64,000 bases of DNA, taken from positions 17,698,498 to 17,762,497 of the forward strand of contig CM067299.1 of assembly GCA_034231615.1 (NCBI GenBank), in the 5' to 3' direction. Below the pieces are notes generated by a model, which saw only the letters and a program-made list of their open reading frames with translations, made no database searches and was not told where the DNA came from. A program made the position numbers and the translations under genes. Position 1 is the stretch's first letter, and each line of letters begins with the position of its first letter. Source of the DNA: Meghimatium bilineatum. Lineage: Eukaryota > Mollusca > Gastropoda > Stylommatophora > Philomycidae. This document shows positions 61,501-64,000 of the stretch, one piece after another.

Positions 61501-62511
61501 TTACAACTTATTTTGTATCAGAGTGAAGCATATGCTGTTTATTAATTTTTTTATTCAAGTATTGTTGAATTTTGTAAACACTTAATATGCTCAATCAGTA
61601 TACTGTGAATGTTCAGCTTTTGAACCACAAGCAAGTTTGACAGCATTGGGTTTGTGAGGTTCTTGTCAACACTTTTTTATCATATGTAAATGTAAAATAT
61701 ACTGAATTTAACAGCAGTTGTAAAGGTTATCGTTCTGTTATTGTAAATTTGTAAAGTTATTGTAAACTTAAACTCTTGTTCCATATTTTGCTGGGGCTTG
61801 AAAGGGCAACAAAGAATTGCAACACTGTGACCTGCTATGCGTCTTGTAATAAGCGAATAAGTTGTGAGGGTGGAGTTGGCTGCCACAACCCATTGGTCAA
61901 AGTGTCCAAAAAGCTACGATGAAGCTGGATGTGTCAGGCTGGAATGTGCAGATATCACAGCTGAGCTGTAGTAAACCATAACACACGCTTTCCGTTCTCA
62001 AGATTACATCATATTATCCAGCAGGAGTTTCTTCTTCTTCAGCGTTCATTCTCACACTCCTGCTGGATCTCTCTTGTAGCAGGACCATGATCCATTCTAC
62101 ATTCAGCAGAATGTAGTCCAGAGAATGGAAATGCGTTGTGTCACCGTTTTATTTGCGCCAATGTCCTGATACATCCGTCTTCAGCTGGCAGCATGAGTTT
62201 GAGAAAGAACACATAAGAAGCAGAATTCAACATTTGTTATGGAAAGTTTATGTATACGTTCACATACTTTTGATGACATCTGTTTTTCATAATTTTAAAA
62301 CCATAACTATTATGCAAGTTTAAATTCCTCTTTATTTATTTGTAACTTGTGAATTTTTTCCATCATTGTAATCATCCTAACAGATATAAACAGTTTAAAT
62401 GCAGGAAAAAATAAAAAGGTACCTCGAAGTCGACAGTTTACTCTAGCCAGTAGCTCACTGTGTTTCTTCCAGAACTTTAGTGATAATGTGGAAACTGAAG
62501 ATGAAGATGAG
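43416..62511 (+). CDS. WDR24: WDR24-like GATOR2 subunit (5' and 3' incomplete), spliced
   Basis: Nine exons join in phase: 43416-43523, 44754-44876, 47369-47446, 48832-48938, 49771-49902, 53653-53787, 55608-55827, 60978-61145 and 62384-62511. With the candidate ATGG upstream they make 401 whole codons without a stop. The protein is a WD40 propeller whose order of motifs matches WDR24 as I know it: 'TQVVVAGR', 'NLRVGKHRN', '[13 protein letters not shown]', '[12 protein letters not shown]', '[13 protein letters not shown]', '[14 protein letters not shown]' and '[10 protein letters not shown]'. WDR24 is a GATOR2 component that relays amino-acid sufficiency to TORC1 at the lysosome. The propeller and an acidic linker (last exon) are here; the C-terminal zinc/RING part must lie beyond 64000. 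Introns are crowded with transposons and minisatellites. Confidence 0.88.
43680..43915 (-). mobile_element. SINE family A copy in intron
   Basis: Contains 'aaactcctgcagattagcaa', 'gcatggcttctgggtcactt', 'cgccgcttacaacatgcatg' and 'attgctattctttccttc'. Near full length; head slightly truncated. Confidence 0.85.
44092..44250 (-). mobile_element. Degenerate SINE A/B-like fragment
   Basis: 'cttcttctgtgttcgctctc' then 'cttctgacccagcacattcatcttcgg' follow the order of the family's 3' half. Confidence 0.45.
44395..44560 (+). mobile_element. LINE 5' UTR-like fragment
   Basis: 'gctgcaaactaagattggtc' and 'gagtaagaccacagtcctgc' match, with changes, the minus-strand 5' UTR region of the LINE at 32.2 kb. 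Its orientation is + here. Short and diverged. Confidence 0.45.
44754..44876 (+). CDS. WDR24: WDR24 exon (FKI...NLRVGKHRN)
   Basis: Acceptor 'taatgtttcag', donor GTAAAG. 123 nt in phase 1/1. Encodes '[14 protein letters not shown]' and '[15 protein letters not shown]', a strand pair of the propeller ending in the typical WHP turn. Confidence 0.9.
45291..45372. mobile_element. 82-bp TTAA-ended hairpin (mini-MITE)
   Basis: 'ttaactcttagtggaccaa' at 45291-45309 is inverted at 45354-45372 with one mismatch. The ends are TTAA. The palindrome with TTAA borders suggests a very small non-autonomous DNA element, perhaps piggyBac-like. Confidence 0.6.
45590..47262 (+). pseudogene. LINE ORF2 remnant, SINE-interrupted
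   Basis: '[20 protein letters not shown]' (45715) and '[19 protein letters not shown]' (45930) lead up to 'IRYVD', where the SINE has inserted. After it the frame continues '[20 protein letters not shown]' (46522), a mutated YADD catalytic motif. Then come '[11 protein letters not shown]', '[20 protein letters not shown]' (46940) and '[19 protein letters not shown]' (47130). The order and motifs are those of an RTE-like ORF2; stops and shifts are frequent. Same family as 21.6-22.0 kb. Confidence 0.85.
46239..46520 (+). mobile_element. SINE family A with 12-bp TSD, nested at RT catalytic site
   Basis: Flanked by 'aggtatgtagat' at 46227-46238 and 46521-46532. 282 bp, from 'cgcctgtgtgttactagggc' to (GAA)n. 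Well preserved, close to the reference copy at 4364. The TSD lies exactly on the codons of the LINE's YVDG motif. Confidence 0.93.
47369..47446 (+). CDS. WDR24: WDR24 exon ([14 protein letters not shown])
   Basis: Acceptor 'atgcacag', donor GTGAGA. 78 nt. The '[11 protein letters not shown]' segment is a WD-type strand end that matches the family's 'TNGVVVTWNL'. Confidence 0.9.
47716..48052. repeat. Minisatellite, 48-bp units, about 7 copies
   Basis: The unit has 'tatttttatagtgacgtatc' and 'atatgaccaggtaggaaa'. The 95-codon minus-strand frame over it is an artefact of the 48-bp period. Confidence 0.95.
48125..48390 (+). pseudogene. LINE ORF2 C-terminal fragment
   Basis: '[20 protein letters not shown]' (48190), then '[12 protein letters not shown]' and 'ALCVACGM'. 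Same class as 6.0 and 50.2 kb. Confidence 0.75.
48690..48756 (-). mobile_element. SINE family A, tail fragment
   Basis: 'ttctcaaactcctgcagatt' and 'agcaggatgtagtccagaga' only, just upstream of the exon at 48832. Confidence 0.75.
48832..48938 (+). CDS. WDR24: WDR24 exon ([14 protein letters not shown])
   Basis: Acceptor 'gttttcaacag', donor GTAAGT. 107 nt. Encodes '[18 protein letters not shown]' and '[13 protein letters not shown]', a full WD repeat core. Confidence 0.93.
48950..49170 (+). mobile_element. SINE family A, degenerate copy
   Basis: 'gtgtgttgcccacagagaag', 'caatagcaatattgttaccc', 'ataactaaggtctggaggta' and 'gaaggagtaaa' follow family order. It starts 12 bp after the exon's donor. 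Confidence 0.7.
49186..49345. repeat. Tandem repeat, 40-bp units x 4
   Basis: Unit 'acttgaacagcaaatataat' then 'attcttgttgttactaagta'. Confidence 0.9.
49375..49770. repeat. 44-bp minisatellite reaching the splice acceptor
   Basis: Nine units of 'tttatcagttaaagtacaat' then 'tgttgtcccatgttgtgcaacaag' (the second part split here). The last unit ends 'gttgtctcatgtttcag', and that AG is the acceptor of the next exon. The array was therefore built from, or into, the 3' splice site region. Confidence 0.93.
49771..49902 (+). CDS. WDR24: WDR24 exon (SVRDAQFCP...[14 protein letters not shown])
   Basis: Acceptor 'catgtttcag', donor GTTATT (GT kept, weak +4 to +6). 132 nt, phase 0 at both ends. Encodes '[12 protein letters not shown]' and '[15 protein letters not shown]', matching the family's SVRDVQF/YFTFAS region. 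Confidence 0.92.
50150..50560 (-). pseudogene. LINE ORF2 C-terminal fragment
   Basis: The minus strand, with one frame change, reads '[20 protein letters not shown]' and '[20 protein letters not shown]', then '[18 protein letters not shown]'. It is the best-preserved example here of the '[16 protein letters not shown]' class. Confidence 0.8.
50600..52170. other. Intronic DNA, no further exon recognised
   Basis: Checked for WD40-like exons and found none. 51510-51521 'gtgaaagggttaat' has a TTAA-type end but no partner. Confidence 0.5.
52171..52340 (+). repeat. Unnamed interspersed repeat, copy
   Basis: 'cctgggtatggaagaaagct' and 'cccattgcacaacggaca' match 52660-52720 ('cctgggtatgaaagaaagct', 'ctcattgcacatagga') and, inverted, 42540-42640. 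Confidence 0.55.
52620..52740 (+). repeat. Unnamed interspersed repeat, copy
   Basis: 'aataggcattgcttcaagcc' then 'gaaaggtgaagtctcctggg', an inverted match to 42540-42640. Family unknown. Confidence 0.6.
52920..53480. repeat. GC-richer unnamed repeat-like block
   Basis: Locally GC-richer than the intron around it. Shares 'attgctccaggc(a/g)tgcaacca' with the SINE at 38.3 kb, 'acagacgcaaccac' with 42.77 kb and 'ggattgtcac(g/a)tcctg' with 20.79 kb. Probably a composite of old SINE-like units. No exon. Confidence 0.4.
53653..53787 (+). CDS. WDR24: WDR24 exon ([12 protein letters not shown]...GRDKMIK)
   Basis: Acceptor 'catgaaccag' (weak pyrimidine tract just upstream), donor GTTATT. 135 nt, phase 0. 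It is the most diagnostic exon: '[20 protein letters not shown]' and '[13 protein letters not shown]'. Confidence 0.95.
53945..54175 (-). pseudogene. LINE ORF2 C-terminal fragment
   Basis: The minus strand reads '[18 protein letters not shown]', a stop, then '[20 protein letters not shown]' and '[10 protein letters not shown]'. Preceded on + by (ttatg)n at 53904-53940. Confidence 0.75.
54176..55200. other. Intronic DNA, no exon recognised
   Basis: One 90-codon + frame at 54435 looks like chance. No repeat family identified. Confidence 0.45.
55212..55466 (-). mobile_element. SINE family D, complete copy with 11-bp TSD
   Basis: Flanked by 'tggcatgtagt' at 55201-55211 and 55467-55477. On the minus strand it begins with a tRNA-like head ('gtagtgcagtggttagcaca', then a B-box-like 'aggtaaatcccc'). 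It continues through a core 'aaaatgggtactggattaat' and ends 'aaatgctatgggtt'. 255 bp. Degenerate copy at 1998-2240. Confidence 0.9.
55608..55827 (+). CDS. WDR24: WDR24 exon (VWDM...[13 protein letters not shown]...VWDV)
   Basis: Acceptor 'ctaatttatag', donor GTAAGT. 220 nt. Encodes '[19 protein letters not shown]', '[20 protein letters not shown]' and 'FEGHVDVTT', collinear with the family. The largest exon of the set. Confidence 0.95.
56112..56285 (+). mobile_element. SINE family B copy in intron
   Basis: 'tgaagacggatgtgtcaggt', 'gacacaacacatttccattc', 'tctctggactacacactgct' and a GAA-rich end. TSD not clear. Confidence 0.8.
56286..56590. other. Intronic DNA, nothing recognised
   Basis: AT-rich spacer. 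Confidence 0.4.
56595..57297. repeat. Highly homogeneous 58-bp tandem array, 12 copies
   Basis: Unit 'tagggtatgattattgatgg' / 'tagatttgtgttatgtttga' / 'agaaattagaatcaaata'. Internal units are identical except for one A/G variant (aaattaga or aaattgga) in three of them. Confidence 0.97.
57298..57545. other. Intronic spacer and left TSD
   Basis: 57532-57545 is 'tgcttgataaaagt', the left target-site duplication of the LINE. No other feature. Confidence 0.5.
57546..60615 (-). mobile_element. Young 5'-truncated LINE with perfect 14-bp TSD
   Basis: A 3070-bp insertion between two copies of 'tgcttgataaaagt' (57532-57545 and 60616-60629). The 3' end on the left is (TAAC)n-like ('gttagttagttag' on +). 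The 5' end lies inside the endonuclease domain, the usual sign of incomplete reverse transcription. It sits antisense in the WDR24 intron between the exons at 55608 and 60978. Confidence 0.95.
57579..60554 (-). CDS. LINE ORF2: endonuclease end, RT, RNase H (991 codons open)
   Basis: A frame of 991 codons with no stop; the same frame is open upstream of the ATG to the element border, so the Met at 60554 is not a true start. The endonuclease tail has '[14 protein letters not shown]' (residues about 40-55). RT has '[17 protein letters not shown]' (about 270), '[19 protein letters not shown]' (about 455) and '[11 protein letters not shown]' (about 485). RNase H has '[12 protein letters not shown]' (about 780), '[11 protein letters not shown]' (about 840) and '[15 protein letters not shown]' (about 885), with the acidic residues present. 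RT plus RNase H and a TAA-like tail suggest the I/Jockey-like group; exact clade not decided. The last 20 or so codons seem to be in the wrong frame: the neighbouring frame offers '[15 protein letters not shown]' and a stop. Confidence 0.92.
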   Translation of the reverse strand: MCLNDGRITRMASRDGDDDSAIDLALVSSAAVAICKWDVLGHHGSDHLPCVVLLKNDKSKQIRPKVRSFKYDRRGVDVVSRIRQDKRKAQVVGNLVWDRPSWWNEEVQRAWSEKRKAVSLWQRARKRVAAQPMEVAQWKRKKDILVQTFKDIAKSAKASKWDEFCKEITREKSLKLFWRLHKSMNGLTRRVTIADFQSDNTVWQKTDETKGAALLAHYTAQIGQRNVEAYQEIRKTLTDTCKNLSMENHMLITVEEIRKALKSTKNTAPGPDGIRYDDISRRTDEELGELADMFNNSLLKGTVKEDWLHSYLVPLHKPGKDHTRIHGYRIITMQNTIGKLLEKIVARKVSCYLERNKCLPTLLGGYRPGKKTWQNAAIFAQDVFEGFDSRMETCAVAIDLEDAYNRVSLDILMHQLLNLAVNPFVVRWVGAALMHRVVVLKCGNWISTPTVFSPGLPQGSPLSPVLFNVYTVHIAGNQITGVGRTMSYADDILVYRQGRNREECVVELQKKLDRLTNWCRDTGAVVNPSKAFVTWFSLNNHMVKTPMPQVSLSGKSLERTSTMRYLGVFFDRSLSFREHVDHIIIRAGKGLAAMKVMAAAQCEQRLLFLLYQGLVVAVVEYALAILTLSQTQIERLDRVQNAAMRIILGCTRDTSTRAMRYLLDCPTAEHRLQYCRARAYLQIHADKEHPLHSEIQKVKGSRLKRGRSWMGRAEDVIQSVCRLQDVAVGAEWIGLPTDFETCLRVVISLSRECREWCPTAVEKEVQALISENTKEGDVIIYTDGSVIRHVRSAWAFTAQCAGKTIKEESGAFAVTTSSMTTETMAVTKAFEWLRTQKVMQVCILSDSMSMIKKVQVGLVREQWIEALRNASLKAVTFIFVQGHVGVRGNERADQLASCAIVAKGDGAMDRADVLNSLRDITRESETNVDDDSFSMARIKDQGLRCGVARGEHFGGRRRMMVNQHRTGTVSRSDGGYTQGEIGATMDVSSLQ
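60616..60977. other. Right TSD and intron end
   Basis: 60616-60629 is the right TSD of the LINE. The rest is intron ending in 'cctttatctcttag'. Confidence 0.5.
60978..61145 (+). CDS. WDR24: WDR24 exon ([17 protein letters not shown])
   Basis: Acceptor 'ttatctcttag', donor GTAAGT. 168 nt. Encodes '[20 protein letters not shown]' and '[17 protein letters not shown]', matching the family's 'FLLSGSKDS..QHLF' and 'GDLAFA' segments (last blade). Confidence 0.92.
61286..61505 (-). mobile_element. SINE family C (tRNA-headed) with 11-bp TSD
   Basis: Flanked by 'acttattttgt' at 61275-61285 and 61506-61516. On the minus strand it has a tRNA-like head with A box 'tgactgagaggttagag' and B box 'gagttcgatccccgg', then a core with 'gcgacagcaagagcatgcag', ending 'atttgacagttg'. 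220 bp. Best copy of family C; the other is at 36065. Confidence 0.92.
61517..61784. other. Intronic DNA, nothing recognised
   Basis: AT-rich spacer. Confidence 0.4.
61785..62230 (+). mobile_element. SINE family A, split by a SINE B
   Basis: Family A sequence runs from 'ttttgctggggcttgaaagg' to 'ccagcaggagttt' (62030) and resumes at 'gcatgagtttgagaaagaac' (62191). The gap is the SINE B listed separately. Confidence 0.8.
62031..62189 (-). mobile_element. SINE family B nested in SINE family A
   Basis: On + it reads 'cttcttcttcagcgttcatt' to 'catccgtcttcagctgg', the inverse of the family B copies. The flanking 11-bp repeats 'agca(g/t)gagttt' (62020-62030 and 62190-62200) differ at one base. 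Confidence 0.8.
62384..62511 (+). CDS. WDR24: WDR24 exon (end of propeller, acidic linker)
   Basis: Acceptor 'catcctaacag', donor GTAGGA. 128 nt. Basic '[13 protein letters not shown]' then '[20 protein letters not shown]' and a run of E/D. Less conserved than the others, as expected for the linker between the propeller and the C-terminal domain. Confidence 0.8.
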
Positions 62512-63060
62512 GTAGGACTGAATCTTCTATGTGATGTGTCCTTTGCATAATGATATCCTACTCCCATTATAAGTCTTTTGATTCTATGCGAGCTGTTCTG
62601 CTTTCTCCAGTGTTATATCAAGATAGAGACAAACAAAGAATAGAGCACCAATATAGATTGAGACTACTACATGGAATTATGTAATCTATAACCTAACACA
62701 CATGAAAAAATTAGTGTGGTAAATAAGAAAAATACAATACAAGAATGAGAAATTATATTACAGGTAGACACAGCATATAATTGAAAAGTAAATTTAAAAG
62801 CAATATAATTAATAATAACTAAATCAGTATGTTGACAATTTCTGTGCTCAATTGACAAGTTATAATTTTTTTTAAAGATGACCTTCATAGGAGGAGGAGT
62901 AACTAAGAAACACAAGTGACATAAAGAATATAAAAAAAGAAAAGAAAACAAATGATAAGCAAAGGGATAGAGAGTTCTTCGAAGTTATATAGCAGTGAAA
63001 AATAAATTATGTAGAAGTAGTGTTGTGGTGAGATCTAGAGTTTGATTGTACAAGGCATGT
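62512..63060. other. Intronic DNA, no exon recognised
   Basis: The next WDR24 exon should follow but is not in the window. AT-rich. Confidence 0.5.
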
Positions 63061-63460
63061 TCAAATGAAATACATCCAAGTGGGTCTATTAAAGATTAGG
63101 AAAAATTGTATGAAGTGTGTTCAAATGAAATACATCCAAGTGGGTCTATTAAAGATTAGGAAAAATTGTATGAAGTGTGTTCAAATGAAATACATCCAAG
63201 TGGGTCTATTAAAGATTAGGAAAAATTGTATGAAGTGTGTTCAAATGAAATACATCCAAGTGGGTCTATTACAAGATTAGGAAAAATTGTATGAAGTGTG
63301 TTCAAATGAAATACATCCAAGTGGGTCTATTAAAGATTAGGAAAAATTGTATGAAGTGTGTTCAAATGAAATACATCCAAGTGGGTCTATTAAAGATTAG
63401 GAAAAATTGTATGAAGTGTGTTCAAATGAAATACATCCAAGTGGGTCTATTACGAGATTA
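63061..63460. repeat. Highly homogeneous 60-bp tandem array, about 7 copies
   Basis: Unit 'gtgtgttcaaatgaaataca' / 'tccaagtgggtctattaaag' / 'attaggaaaaattgtatgaa'. Identical units except for one inserted base in the fourth and a changed last unit. Confidence 0.97.
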
Positions 63461-63499
63461 GGAACGATACACAAGCACTTTTTTAATAATTAAGTAAAA

Positions 63500-63740
63500 C
63501 AATTATTAGGGAACATGTATGCATTTGGAGTCATCAGAAGCAGTCACTATATACTTTCAAACATGCATCCAACTGTTTGAGTAGATGATAAATTCTATCA
63601 CAGAAGAATGACTTTGTTTGCTCATTTAACTATTTGGTGACATCCTCATCAGATTGGAATCGTTGTCCCTTTAGAGATTTCTTAACGGGTCCATACACAT
63701 GAAAGTCACAAAGTTATAGATCAGACTGTAGATATGTAGA
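63500..63740 (-). pseudogene. mariner-type transposase C-terminal remnant
   Basis: The minus strand reads 'LCDFHVYGPVKKSLKGQRFQ' and 'SDEDVTK', a stop, then 'IYHLLKQLDACLKVYSD'. The 'DLAPCDFH.F.PLK..LKG.RF' block near the third catalytic aspartate is typical of mariner transposases. Stops show that it is dead. The rest of the gene is absent. Confidence 0.7.
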
Positions 63741-63749
63741 GTTTAATGT

Positions 63750-63990
63750 GAGCTGTTTTCCCACATCAGAAGAAGACAGTTCAAATACTTTGGACACGTC
63801 ATTAGAAGAAGAAAGAATATATTGTGATAACAGGCATGTTGAATAGTGAGACAGGAAGATCAAGAAAGAGGATGCTTGATAGAATAGTATTGCAGTATAT
63901 GGGAACATCGTAAGCAGTACGTGAGATAGAAGATTATGGACATACATGATACCAATATGGGAACATGGGACTTGAGTTTGTAGATGGGCT
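63750..63990 (+). pseudogene. LINE ORF2 C-terminal fragment
   Basis: 'RRQFKYFGHVIRRRK' and, one frame away, 'RSRKRMLDRI', in the order usual for RTE/CR1-like C-termini. Continues to the window edge. Confidence 0.65.
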
Positions 63991-64000
63991 CGATAACCTC

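Noticed and set aside
63065..63280. 71-codon repetitive peptide gene
   Set aside because: The 60-bp unit keeps the frame open; no promoter, splice site or homology supports it.

Overview
This is a eukaryotic, invertebrate-looking genomic window: about 60% AT, with spliced short exons, no operons, and a very dense load of repeats. The only host gene I can support is an animal WDR24-type gene (a WD40 component of the GATOR2 complex) on the + strand. Nine coding exons lie between 43416 and 62511 and join in perfect phase. The C-terminal half of the protein lies beyond the right edge. The SINEs look to me like mollusc or other lophotrochozoan types (recalled, not checked), so a mollusc is my best guess. 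I cannot name the species.

Layout. 1-8 kb: five minisatellite or satellite-like arrays plus several SINEs. 8-15 kb: SINEs, LINE 3' ends and a decayed RNase H-bearing LINE (12.46-14.70 kb). 15.2-16.2 kb: a long minisatellite. 16-19 kb: low-information DNA with a huge (TA)n tract. 19.4 kb: a 100-N assembly gap inside a LINE, followed by a 24-bp minisatellite. 21.5-23.6 kb: a duplicated segment in which only the first copy carries two LINE insertions. 25-41 kb: a graveyard of at least eight LINE fragments from several families, on both strands, and one piggyBac-like MITE (34.15-35.04 kb). 41.5-62.5 kb: the WDR24-like gene. Its introns hold a second piggyBac-like MITE, nested SINEs, minisatellites and a young, nearly intact LINE (57546-60615, antisense to the gene, with a perfect 14-bp target-site duplication). 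62.5-64 kb: a 60-bp tandem array, a mariner-type transposase remnant and a LINE end.

Insertion order can be read directly in many places. SINEs sit inside LINEs, a SINE sits inside another SINE, a MITE sits inside a LINE at TTAA, and perfect target-site duplications of 8-14 bp mark about ten insertions. I see no bacterial features, no CRISPR array and no rRNA gene. Most open reading frames here are chance frames in repeats or frames of dead transposons.
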